From Paguma larvata (lineage: Eukaryota > Chordata > Mammalia > Carnivora > Viverridae): 64,000 nucleotides of DNA. A program made the translations under genes and the position numbers. The DNA is taken from the NCBI GenBank assembly GCA_030068075.1, contig CM057826.1, positions 116,894,746 to 116,958,745 of the forward strand. Reading direction: 5' to 3'. This document shows, one piece after another, positions 1 to 10,419 of this stretch (position 1 is the first letter of the stretch; each line of letters begins with the position of its first letter). Under the pieces are notes generated by a model. The model saw only the letters and a list, made by a program, of their open reading frames with translations, was not told where the DNA came from and did no database searches.

Positions 1-1499
1 CTTATAGGCCAGATTTACATTACATTCTTCTTTTAACAGATGGCTTTCATGCCCTTATTCATGCTTATTTGTTTTCCATGTGGACTCTGGTAGCACAGAT
101 TACAGGTGTCTTTCGGTAAAATCCGATGAGTGTTTGGTAAACTTTCCAATTTAATCAAAAGGAGCCTAGGCTAGAGTGATAATTTGTCTCTTCATTAAAT
201 TCTGACCAATTTCTCCCTTTTATAATTGAAGACATTTCATTTTAACAACCCCAAATACAATACCTAAATTTTATTACAATTAATATTCTGAAAACGTTTT
301 ATACCTTCAAACAGAAATAATAACTGTATTTTCTGTGTTAAGATCCATAAAAGAGCAAATGAGAAAGTATATTAGAAGAGCAAATGGATTGGCTGACAAA
401 GCCAAGTATACTTCCTGGATAGGTCTTTTTTTTTTCTGAGATTGATGTTTTTTCATTTGAGAAAGAAATTTATTTTACTCTTGCTTTGATAGAATTGACT
501 TTACACTGTAACCCATACATTTAAACATACAGTAAGGCTTTGGCTATATAGCAGTCACTTGTTTCAAAAGATGGAAAGAATTCTATTAAACTAATTAGAA
601 GGAGAGGTTACCAGTAGAGACATATAAATTTGATGGTTAGTTGGAATTTTGACTTCATATGGAAAGAATTCTATTAAACTAATTAGAAGGAGAGGTTACC
701 AGTAGAGACATATAAATTTGACGATTAGTTGGAATTTTGACTTCATAGCTTCTAAAAATATGCCTCTACTTTTTGCAGTATTGTTATAAAAATAGCATTT
801 GAATGAGGTATTTCATTACCTCTTTCTCTTGTTTTTTTTCCTCGTTACCTATCACAGAATCTGTATTTACTTAGCCACCTAAGGGGATCCCCATTTGAGA
901 TTGAATGTAATTAATTCATAGTGATTTATTCATCACTGTATGAAAGTACACACAGTAAAACAGTGTAAAAACAATAAGCATACCAAAAAATCCTAATATT
1001 TTCAGCCCTCCAATAGCTTATATAGTAGAACAGGAAGAAAATAGGAAAACAAGTTTTACCCTAGAATTCCTATTACCTCTTACCACGTCTAAATATCATT
1101 ACACTTTTTTTCCTCCCAGAAGCTAAAATCAAGCAATACTCTCACAGCTATGGTTTCTTGAATGTGTGTGGCTCATAAGATAGAGAATTTCTTTTAGTAC
1201 TTTTTAGGAAATATTTCTAAATTCCTTTATATACAAGTATTTCTCAAATACCTGTTAACAAAGGTGTGTTGAAAGAAATGCTGGGGAAAACCAATTTATT
1301 TATAGATTATTTTCTTAGATAGAAGTGAGAGATAACTCTGGAAATTCTCAGTTCTCCTATATTTATGGATTTTAAGAATAGGCAGATCTCCCAAACCCCA
1401 CCTCCTGAGTGTATTTTGAGGTCTAAGATCCCAAACCTTTCCAATTTGTTTTTTCAGAGTTTAGGGTCTTAATCCTAAATCCTCTTTGAACTTTATCAA
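1..1499. other. AT-rich intergenic spacer
   Basis: Apart from the 88-bp tandem duplication I see no gene, SINE or clear old repeat in this stretch on the PCDHB side of the enhancer block. Confidence 0.6.
571..746. repeat. Tandem duplication, 88-bp unit, two copies
   Basis: Copy 1 is 571-658 and copy 2 is 659-746. The two differ at two positions near GATGGTTAG / GACGATTAG. It is not a known interspersed repeat by eye; the low divergence means a recent event. Confidence 0.95.
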
Positions 1500-1517
1500 A
1501 ATCATTTTCCTTTTCTA

Positions 1518-1531
1518 CCACCAGGTGGCAG
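1518..1531 (+). promoter_or_regulatory. CTCF motif (HS5-1 distal or proximal site)
   Basis: CCACCAGGTGGCAG matches the CTCF core CCASYAGRKGGCRS at 14 of 14 positions on the plus strand. It points toward higher coordinates, that is toward the PCDHA promoters, and is opposite to the direction of transcription of the gene. Confidence 0.85.
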
Positions 1532-1571
1532 ATGGATCCGCTTTTTGGAGCGAGACCTCCAACCCCGCCCT

Positions 1572-1593
1572 ACCGGAAGTTGTCATATAAAGG
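1572..1593 (+). promoter_or_regulatory. ETS motif followed by TATA-like box
   Basis: ACCGGAAGT (1572-1580) is a strong ETS-family site and TATAAAGG (1586-1593) follows 5 bp later. The layout resembles a small core promoter that would fire near the left RE1 half-site, perhaps for enhancer RNA. Inference only. Confidence 0.4.
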
Positions 1594-1617
1594 AAACCTC
1601 TTTGGCCACGCCTAGAG

Positions 1618-1642
1618 TTCAGCACCCTAGACGCGGACAGCG
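1618..1642 (+). promoter_or_regulatory. Split (expanded-spacing) RE1/NRSE for REST
   Basis: Left half TTCAGCACC at 1618-1626 and right half GGACAGCG at 1635-1642 are both full matches to the REST half-sites. They are separated by 8 bp instead of the canonical 2. REST is known to accept half-sites at expanded spacing. HS5-1 is known to carry a REST site that keeps alpha protocadherins silent outside neurons. Confidence 0.8.
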
Positions 1643-2536
1643 ACACCGCCCAGTTTAGTCTCATGACTTGCTGCAGAGGTTTTCACCTGACAAAGGAACC
1701 GACCAATCCCACTGGTTCAAAGGGCCGTGTGACTGACTAAGTTACAGTGCCAGATATGGAGGGGGGAAGAACCCCTTGATTTTGGATATTTAGGCTGGCA
1801 AGGAAACCAGAAGATGTTAAATAATATCCCCTACTACAAAATGCTGACTTTTTTCTCTCTCCACTCCCAGATTCTAAGTGCATGCTTATAATTGTTGTCT
1901 TCGTGTATGACAGACGTTAGATGATCCAACCTTGGTGTGTTGGTTTATTCCAACAAAATGCGTACGACAGCAAAGGCGGTACAAAAGTCTGTGTGAGTTA
2001 TGGCGGCCAATACCTTGTCTTACACAAAGCTGCTTGTCACTTTTCCTAAGAAATTAGCATGAAGCGAGACCGCTTTTTCTGCATTGTTTTCCAATTAATT
2101 ATTCTTGAAAAAACAAAAAGCAGCTGTCTTTGTTCGCATGAAATGACTGTTTTAGGTAAAGGACTGATTGGACTGAAGCACAAGTGTGCCCAAGAAGTGA
2201 CGGCTTAGGTGTTATTTTTCCAGTTGCTTAGCAACAAATTTAGACAAAAAGAGCATGCTTGCGGGTTTTAATCCGTCTCTCAGAATGGCAAAAACCCAAG
2301 GGCAAATGAAAATGGGCTCGGGACAGCATAACCTATTGACTGGGACTAGAGCTTAGAATCAGAGTCTAATTAAATCCCAGGCCTGGGACAGCAGGTACGG
2401 CCAAATAGGAGCAAGCAGCTGTTTGAGACCAACAAATGGGTTAAATTAAGCTTAGTTTTAGCTATAATTTATCCATGTTAAACCGTTTTCTTGCTCTTTC
2501 CCACTTTGTTTAGGCGGCGGTAATTCAGAACTTTAA

Positions 2537-2550
2537 CCAGCAGAGGGCGA
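2537..2550 (+). promoter_or_regulatory. CTCF motif (second HS5-1 site)
   Basis: CCAGCAGAGGGCGA matches 13 of 14 positions of the CTCF core on the plus strand, in the same direction as the site at 1518 and 1019 bp from it. The pair corresponds to the two known CTCF sites of HS5-1. Confidence 0.85.
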
Positions 2551-3003
2551 ATTTACTGCATTTTTCGCCCCTAAGACACTCCCTCTTTCCGTTCTCCTAC
2601 CCCCACCCCTCTCCCCTTGCCCCGGAGACATTAATTTACTAGGCTTCTCAAATATACTGAGGGAGGTGTGGTGGAAAGGCAGTAACATACGGAACTTGGC
2701 AGAGTGCCCACGCTGTCACCCTTGGATCTGGGGTTGCTCTTGTGTCTCCTTGCTTAAGGCTGCAGAGGGGATTGCAGTGGTTGTTCAGGAGGAAGCAGGT
2801 ATGAAAAGCAGCCCATCCCCAGGAACTGTATGTTTGGGTTCGCTAGCTTTGGAAGATTAAGAGGGCCAGGGGGTAATCTACTTCTAGGGGGAATGTAACC
2901 TGTGCAAGTTCCAAAGAGAAAAGAAACAGTTGACTTTTCAAGACCCAGAGCTCAGTGTGCTGGAACATCAGCCAACACACGCACACGCTCACACACACCC
3001 ACT

Positions 3004-3016
3004 CTCACACTCACAA

Positions 3017-3052
<36 letters not shown>
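3004..3052. repeat. (CA)n microsatellite
   Basis: Imperfect then uninterrupted CA repeat. The flanks (2600-3930) are otherwise unrecognised spacer. Confidence 0.95.
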
Positions 3053-3055
<3 letters not shown>

Positions 3056-3929
3056 CTGCTCTGGCTTTGCTACTCTAGGAACAAAAATAGGAGGTTGAGG
3101 GTTAAAGAAAGGAGAAGGTGAAAGAAAAGACTACAAGTCTGGCTGAGTCATCTTTAATACAAAACATGCAAAGCAAGCCACTTGGAGGAGAAAGACAATG
3201 AAAGAAAGCTTGCCAGAATGCAGGGCAGAGCAATAAAGCATGTTGCACAAAGTTAATTTATTGTTGGGCAGAGCCCTCCACATTCTCGACAAACACACTA
3301 CTTGCTCCAGAGGAGCGTTTTCCCTAGTACTGTAGGATTTTGCAGAATTTCCTTGGGCACGCAGCCAGAAATCCCATTAATTGGATATGTCCTTTCTCCT
3401 CCATATATTTAGGTACCAGAATTCATATAACTCAGATTCAAACTAGCAAAATTAATTTTTTCTGGAGACCATTAAACTAAATTTTATGTGACAAATTGCA
3501 CTCTCTCTCCTTCAATCATTAAATTTCTATGAAGCTAATTTTTAAAGGACACCATTTCATTAATAAATTCAACTCCTGAAAGAGTATGAAACTCTTAAAG
3601 TTGGTTATTTTGGGGGGCAAGAGTAAGGTCTTAACCAGATAGAACGCTTTTCAGAAAAAATGATTTGACTCATAATTTCATAATTAATCTTACAGATAAA
3701 GTGCACTTTGATGTTGTGTTGAACACCTGTGTTTTTGAAGCATGCCCTCTGTACATGAGCACTTATAATATAAATTTTCTATGCATATACCAAATTTCAT
3801 TCATCTTAAACCAAGATCTAAACAAGTGCTTAAAAATGCCTAATTTTAATTATCATCTCCCCATGGAAGACAGAATTATCTTTAAAAAACCCAAGTAATA
3901 CGTTAGCAAACAAGTACTTAATAAAGGAA

Positions 3930-4715
3930 AAAACCCTAATAGCTAGTTAGCATACAAAAAGGTTTTCAACATCATTAATTATCAAAGAAATGAAATTTTA
4001 AACCACAGTAAAATGCCTTTACCCACCCAAGAGAATGACTCGATTAATTAATTAAAAGTAAAACATGACATTTTCAAGTGTTGGAAAGGATGGGACAGCT
4101 TCAACTATCACACATTCTGGTAGAGTGTGACTTGGTACAATCACTCTGGAAAACTAACAGCATTTATTAAAGTACCGCATATATATACCCTCCAACTCAG
4201 TAACTGCACTCTTTAGGTATACACTCAATAGAAAGGCTTATATGTGTGTACAAAAATACATGTACCAGAATGTTCACCATAGCTCAAACTTGGAAGCACT
4301 CCCAATTGTACCTCAACAGTATAAAAGAAAATACATTGTTATTAACAAATACAGAAATATATACAGCACTTACATTTTAAAAAAACTACTACTATAGCAA
4401 CAGTATTTCTAAATCTCACAGACATAATGTCCAGCAGAAAAAAAAACACAGAAGCTGAAGAAAACATTTTGTATGATTCTATTTATATAAAGCTCAATAA
4501 CTGGAAAAACTACTCCAAGATGATAAAAGTCAAAATAGCAGTTCTATTTGGTGGAGCTAAAGACTAGCAGGGAGCTCTAAGGAGGCTTAGGGGTATTAGT
4601 AATATTCTATTTCTTGATCTGGGTGGTGGTTACAGGTGTGTTCGCCCTGTAAAAATCTACTGAGCTATACACTATGATTTGTATGTGCTAATTATGTTAC
4701 ACTGCAGTAAAAAAC
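3930..4715 (+). mobile_element. Ancient LINE-1 3' fragment
   Basis: The text follows the order of an L1 3' end: the 'gtgttggaaaggatg' block, then the 'tctggaaaac' block, the 'cagaatgttcaccatagc' block and a final 'gttacactgcagtaaaaa'. It is highly diverged with no usable frame. Family assignment is by memory of L1M/HAL1-type tails. Confidence 0.7.
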
Positions 4716-4739
4716 CCACAAGACAGATCATTTCATACT

Positions 4740-5071
4740 TACATTTAAAACCATTTAATGTCTTACCATTATACTGAGAGAACACTCTAAATTCCTTAAT
4801 ATAGCCTATAAGACCCTAGATAAACTAATCTTACCTAATTTCTAATCTCTTATCAACCACTTTATCCCTCCACTATTACCTTTCACCAGTGTCTAGAACT
4901 TACCAATCTCTTTTCCATCTTGGAGACTTTGGGTTTGCTGTTTTCTCTGCTGGAATACATTATTGCTAGCTCTTTTCATGACACGCTACTTTTAACCCTT
5001 CTACTCTCAGATTACTAACATATTTTTAGAGCAGCTTTCTTTGAATCTCCTATCTAAAGTCCCCGTGTTAT
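4740..5071 (+). mobile_element. L2 LINE, left part (split by MLT1)
   Basis: L2-like 3' region in sense orientation; it resumes at 5536 after an inserted LTR and ends in the typical L2 tail. Confidence 0.6.
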
Positions 5072-5535
5072 TTCTCTATGTGCTACTGTAACAAATTACC
5101 ACCAATGCTATGGCTTTAAACAACACACGTCTATTATCCTAGACTTCTGAATGTCAGAAGTCCAAGATGGGTCTCAGTGGGGTAAAATCAAGGTATTATC
5201 AGGAATGGTTTCCTTCCGGAGGCAATAGAGAAGAACCCATTCCCTTGCCTTTTCCAGATTTTAGAGCCTGCCTGTCTAGGCTTGTGGTCCTGTCTTCCAT
5301 CCTCAAAATCAACTGTGTAGCATCTTAAAATCCGACTTTGACATCCTCTTCCTTGCCTCTCTTTTCCACTCTTATGATAATGTTGGGTCCACCCAGACAA
5401 TTCAGGATGATCTCCTGATATCAAGGTCAGCTGATTAACAACATTAATTCTCACTCGTTATGTATAACATATTTAAAATTCTGGGGACTCGAATGGTGCC
5501 ATCTTTTGGAGGGGCACTATTCTGCCTACCATGGT
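5072..5535 (-). mobile_element. MLT1-type MaLR LTR, antisense
   Basis: Reads as the reverse complement of an MLT1 LTR: 'ctgtaacaaattaccac' start, 'aagtccaagatgggtctca', 'tcaaggtcagctgatta', ending in 'ttctgcctaccatgg'. Non-coding relic of an old retroviral-like element, inserted into an L2. Confidence 0.75.
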
Positions 5536-5756
5536 CCCCCTCTTTTTTCTAGCACAGTATCCTATTTCCTTAAAAGCACTAAGAACAATTTTTAATTGTT
5601 TTATGTATCTGTTTACTTGTTCACTCTAGTGTAAATTCTCTGACAGCAGACCCTGCCTATCCGTCTTGTTCTCTGCTGTTTCTCTGGTGCTTAGCATAAT
5701 GCCTGGCACACTGTCGGAGTTCAAAGAGTATTAGTGGAAAGAATAAATAAATGATT
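5536..5756 (+). mobile_element. L2 LINE 3' end
   Basis: Sense L2 tail with 'gtaaattctctgacagcag', 'gcataatgcctggcacactg' and a final 'gaataaataaatg'. Confidence 0.7.
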
Positions 5757-5986
5757 GTGATTTTAGGTTTATGTTTTGACACTTAGCTCTGTTTGGTTTT
5801 TATCTTCCCATCTCATATAAAAATATCTATTATGTCTTGCAAGAGGGGAATTTCTGGAGGAATCACAGCATGGATTTTTCAAGCTCTCCATCATACTAAC
5901 TCACTGCAAAAAAAATTTATGCCTACAGATAGAGACCCATATATGTCACATACATATCTTCATCTTTTTAGCGTACTTATAAGGGT

Positions 5987-6054
5987 CATTTGTAAGTTAC
6001 CTCCTCCTGAGAAATAGCGTATCACAGGGCTCATGCTGCTGAAGATAATCAAGG
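5987..6054 (+). repeat. Inverted repeat, arm 1 (68 bp, perfect)
   Basis: Identical on the opposite strand to 7489-7556, 1.4 kb away, with no mismatch over 68 bp. Not part of a recognised repeat family; the likely source of the 7489 copy. Confidence 0.97.
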
Positions 6055-6219
6055 ATGAAAAGTTCTAATTCCTGGTTATAAGCATGGGGGAAAAAATAGG
6101 GGGAATAGAGCTCTAGTCTCATCCTAGGATTTAGCTACAAAGACGGGTATCATCAGACAACCATTTTTTATCTTTCACCAGGTTATAATATCAGATATCA
6201 AAGGTTTTTAAATACTGAG

Positions 6220-7192
6220 TGATTCATTTATTTGTTCAGCAAATATTTATCGATCATCTATTAAATGTCAGGTACTCTTCTAAGCTCTGAGTACACAGTA
6301 TGAATAATACAAAGTCCCTACTTTAAGGCATATATAAATTGATACATAGTATTATTTGAGGTGGCCAGTGTTATAAAGAAGACAGGGTATGAAGGGAAAG
6401 CAACAGAAGGTTCTGAATGTATAAGTGATGTATGTGATAAAAACAGAAGTCTGATTATTGTCTGGGTGGCAGAAGGGAGACCAGTTCACTAGCACTGCAG
6501 TAAAATAGTCAGAAGACAATGGTTGTTTGAACTAGGATGACAGTACTGGAGTTAATAAAAATGGATTGGATTTGAAACATATTTTTTTGACATGGTTTGA
6601 TGATGGATTTGGATGTGGAATGTTAAATAATGAAGAATGGCCCTCAGTTTGTTCGGGGCATCCTGGCGGTTGGTGGTGCCATTTACTGATACGGGGAATT
6701 CAGGGTTAATTTGGGGATGGAAAATCAAGGATTCTGTACATGTTAAATTTGAAAGGCGTGTTAAAGTTATAAGTTATCTTGATTGGGCAATTGAATATTT
6801 GGGTCTGAGGAGGTAGGGGAGATATCACATCTAGAAACAAGAATTTTAGATTAAAGATTAGGAAAACTATAATTAAAGCAATGAAACTGGATGAGGTCAT
6901 CTAGGGAATTAGTGAAGGCAGGAAGATTGGCCAGTCCTAGGGCACTTCAACATTTAGAGGGCCAGAAAATGAGAGAAGCCAGCAAAGGAGACTCAGGAGG
7001 AGTAGCCAGTGAGGTAGGAGAAAATCCAGGAGAGAACGTGCCCTGAAAGTCATGTGGAGAAATTGTTTCGAGAAAAAGGAAGGAAACATTCCTGAGAGTT
7101 TAGTAAAACACAACTTGAGATGGAAAGATGAAGGTCCCTTGTGACCTTGACAGAGCAGATTCAATGAAGTGATAAAATAAAAACCTGTTCTA
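6220..7192 (-). mobile_element. L2 LINE, antisense, long fragment
   Basis: Begins with the reverse of the L2 tail ('ttgttcagcaaatatttat') and continues through internal L2-like text ('gtggtgccatttactgat', 'ccagcaaaggagactcagga', 'gtgaccttgacagagcag'). Diverged and frame-broken. Confidence 0.65.
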
Positions 7193-7410
7193 GGGGCACC
7201 TGGGGGGCTCAGTCAGTTAAGCATCCGACTATGGCTCAGGACATGATCTCACTGCTCATGAGTTTGAGTCTCACATTGGGCTCTGTGCTGACAGCTCAGA
7301 GCCTGGACTTCAGGTTCTGTGTGTTCCTCTCTCTCTGTCCCTCCCTGCCCACACACACACACACTCTCTCTCTCTCTCTCTCAAAAATAAAGAAACATTA
7401 AAAAAAAACT
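7193..7410 (+). mobile_element. Felid CanSINE (tRNA-Lys type)
   Basis: GGGGCACCTGG head, tRNA-derived boxes, CT/CA-rich body and an 'aaaaataaagaaacatta' tail. The tail runs into a local rearrangement (7391-7556). Confidence 0.9.
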
Positions 7411-7486
7411 TTTAAAACCCTGAAGATATCATTAAAAAAAGAAAGAAACATTAAAAAAAGGAACTTTTAAAACCCTGAAGATAATC
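7391..7486. repeat. Local tandem duplication of SINE tail and flank
   Basis: A block 'gaaacatta(A)n...cttttaaaaccctgaagata' occurs at about 7391-7429 and again at about 7446-7484, about 54 bp apart, directly before an inverted copy of distant sequence (7489-7556). Confidence 0.85.
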
Positions 7487-7488
7487 AC

Positions 7489-7556
7489 CCTTGATTATCT
7501 TCAGCAGCATGAGCCCTGTGATACGCTATTTCTCAGGAGGAGGTAACTTACAAATG
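7489..7556 (-). repeat. Inverted repeat, arm 2 (68 bp, perfect)
   Basis: Reverse complement of 5987-6054. It sits next to a short tandem duplication and short 'gatctaatgtgatct' repeats, so it looks like the inserted copy rather than the source. Confidence 0.97.
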
Positions 7557-7639
7557 TGATCTAATGTGATCTGATCTAATGTGACAATCCATTATGAAAA
7601 TAAATTTCAGCTTGGATTCCTTTTAAATAAGGCTACTTG

Positions 7640-7848
7640 AGGTGCCCCTGTGTAGCTCGTTTGGGTAAGCAGTGGACTTTTGATTTTGACTTAGGTAATG
7701 ATCTCACAATTCCTGACATCAAGCCCTGCACTGGGCTCTGTGCAGACAGCGCAGAGCCTGCTTAGGATTCTCTCTCTCCCTCTCTCTCTCTGTGCCTCCT
7801 CCCCTCCTTGCCCTCTCTTAAAATAAAAAAATAAGCTTAAAAAATAAT
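7640..7848 (+). mobile_element. CanSINE, diverged
   Basis: Weak head 'ggtgcccctgtgtagctc', central 'gggctctgtgcagacagcgcagagcctgc', CT tract and A-rich tail. Confidence 0.8.
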
Positions 7849-8489
7849 GTTACTTGAATCAGAAATTCTATGCATCACTAAGATTGATGGTCTATATATA
7901 TATACGTAAGAAATTAGTAAAACTTCTAAAATCACAATTTCTTGATATGAGATCAAAGTATATAGATTGATTCACTGTAATGGTGGCTGATGGTGGGAAA
8001 TACTGAGAGTTTCTTCATAGCTCTGAAGACACTGCTTTATTCTCTGCCCATAATTTGCAGTAACAAAAATGATAACTTTAAATCCTTCCCCTCTTCTGAA
8101 ATAGTTACAGATGTCTACTCTGTGCCTTGAAATAGAAAAATAAACTTCCTTATGGAGAGCTTTTGCTGAACTTCCTATTTTATCTAAACAATGGCTTTCA
8201 AAGCGTTTTTCTAAGACCTCCATATGATGCATTGATGTTCGCGAACTAGTTCTTTGTATCATTTGTGTTTATACCATGATGAGGCTGTTTCCAACCATCA
8301 CCATCATGATCACCAGGCCTCCAATCTCACAAGGTGTCCATGTCACAGAGCTATTAAATCCTTTGCATGGGCCAGGTAAATAAGTTTTAGAACATGATCA
8401 CTAAATAATCTGTGCTGACTCTTTTTCACAGAAGTGTTAAAATGAGAGACTTCTCTTCCAAAGATGGTTTCGTTTCACATAACACTCAG

Positions 8490-8880
8490 TCGGCACAATA
8501 GTCATCCAGTTACTAAATATATTAAGCACCTTCTATGTGTTTGGCCTGTTCTAGGATCAGAAAACATGATGTTGAATGAAATGGGTACCATTCCATCCTC
8601 ACAAAACTTGGATTCTAAAAGGTAAGATAAGTAATTAAATTGTTACAATAAATACGTTACAGACTACCATAAGAAGACTACAGGATAAGAAAAGAACTCA
8701 AAACTGCAGGTGTGGGGTGGAAGGTTGGGAAAGACCGGGCTCTGAAAGATAACGAGTTATCCAGGAAGGGAAACAGTGACTAGCAATAGGGAAAAGCATG
8801 TACAAAGGTTTGGAGGCAGTGAAACAACAGAAAGATAATGCATTGGAAGAACGCTGTGAGCGAGGGAATAAACTATCATT
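8490..8880 (-). mobile_element. L2 LINE, antisense
   Basis: Reverse of the L2 tail ('ttaagcaccttctatgtg', 'ctgttctaggatcag') continuing into the internal 'gggaaaagcatgtacaaagg' region. Confidence 0.6.
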
Positions 8881-9509
8881 AGTTGTCTCTCCTTTAGGAT
8901 GCCCTGCCTCAGTACTTTTTAGTGACTTTCTAATTACCTTGAAATTGATTTGTATTCACTGTTATGGATAATATCAAGTTTTATTTTTAACCTCAATAAT
9001 TTGTCAGCATTTCACTAGGTTTAATTTTTTATAGAATACGAATTAAAATAAATCTGAACCCTTGTGATGTTCTCTTCAGGCCAGATACTCATTTCTAATA
9101 TGAAAAACAGTGGTTTCAAATGAAATAATTTGAATGTATGGCCAATAGCTATAAGTACTAATTGTTTCAATGTAACTATTTAAAACTTGGTGGAGGGAAA
9201 GATTAGGAAAGGAATTAAGTGGGTAAGCAGAGGGAACTCTTTCAAGAAAGTTTTTTGGTTTTGTTTTTGGGGGGGTTTTGGTAAAGAAGAAAGAAATGAG
9301 CAATAATTAGAGAAATTAGGTCAATAAATGGTTATTTTAAGATGTAAGAAATAACAATATGCCTATATGCTGATGGGAAAGATCCTGTAGACAGGAGAAA
9401 ATTTGTAATACAGGGGTGGTAGAAAGCAATGTCTTTGAAGATATGACATGGGAGGGGATATCAGTACTCGTGGAAGAGATGCCCTTGGCAAAGAGCGCGG
9501 ACAGTTTTG

Positions 9510-9717
9510 TTTTGTTTTTTAATGTTTATTTTTGAGAGAGAGAGACAGAGCATGACTGGGGGAGGAGCAGAGAGAGAGGGAGACACAGAATCTGAAGCAG
9601 GCTCCAGGCTCTGAGCTGTCAGCACAGGGCCCGATGCAGGGCCCAAACTCACGAACCACGAGATCATGACCTGAGCCGAAGTCGGACGATTAACCAACTA
9701 AGCCACCCAGGCACCCC
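9510..9717 (-). mobile_element. Felid CanSINE
   Basis: Full-length antisense copy: T-rich start, GAGA body, 'aggctctgagctgtcagcac', and the reversed head 'gccacccaggcacccc'. Confidence 0.93.
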
Positions 9718-10095
9718 ATTTTTTTTTTTAATGTTTGCACAGTTTTTCTAAACATTCCACACCCTTAACTCCCTGACCTTCATGGAGTCACAGAACATGA
9801 GGTAGGGTACAAGAGAACAAAAACAGGTCAAAAGGTCTATGTGGTGTGAGTTTGTGGATGCAGTCTTCTGATTGCTTTGTTTATCAATGAGTAAGGAAGA
9901 TGCTATATGGACACAGGATATGGGGGTGTGCTGAAGGTGGAGACAAGAGTAGGAGCTAGTCATGGCAAATGGGGGAGGTGAGGAGGACTAATGGACTAGG
10001 AAAACACAGGCAGCATTAAGGGCCACTTGAAATTCGTAATTACAAATAGAAAGTGAGAACAGCCAGAAATATTGTGATATTTTCTCCAATCACCT

Positions 10096-10302
10096 TTTTT
10101 AAAGATTTTATTTATTTAATATTTTATAAAGACAGTGTGCTTGTGCACAAGCAGGGTAGAGGTAGAGAGAGATGGAGACAGAGGATCCAAAGTGGGCTCT
10201 GCGCTGACAGCAAAGAACTGAACCTGGGGTTTGAACTCATAAACCATGAGATCATGAGCTTAGCCAAAGTTGGGCACTTAACCAACTGAGCCACCCAGGT
10301 GA
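10096..10302 (-). mobile_element. CanSINE, older copy
   Basis: Antisense copy ending 'aactgagccacccaggtg'; the GAGA body is reduced. Confidence 0.85.
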
Positions 10303-10304
10303 TA

Positions 10305-10411
10305 CTAAAGATTTTATTTTTAAGTAATCTTTCCACCCAACATGGGGTGCAAACTCACAACCCCAAGATCAAGAGTCACATGTTCCCCTGACTGAACCAG
10401 CCAGGCACCCC
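10305..10411 (-). mobile_element. Short-form CanSINE (tRNA head plus tail)
   Basis: Lacks the CT-rich body: 'aaagattttatttttaagtaatc' then 'accccaagatcaagagtcac' and 'gccaggcacccc'. It abuts the previous SINE. Confidence 0.85.
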
Positions 10412-10419
10412 TTTCCTAT

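Larger units (their letters stand above)
1500..2600. promoter_or_regulatory. HS5-1-like enhancer of the PCDHA cluster
   Basis: A repeat-free, relatively GC-rich block about 25 kb past the CP3 stop, on the PCDHB side. It contains a perfect CTCF core at 1518-1531, a second at 2537-2550, a split RE1 (REST) element at 1618-1642, an ETS-type ACCGGAAGT at 1572-1580 and a TATA-like TATAAAGG at 1586-1593. The known HS5-1 enhancer lies downstream of the alpha constant exons and has two CTCF sites (a and b) plus an NRSE. Content, order of distance and motif direction all agree. It is known to drive most alpha promoters by CTCF/cohesin looping in neurons. The name is inferred from position and content, not from an alignment. 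Confidence 0.85.
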
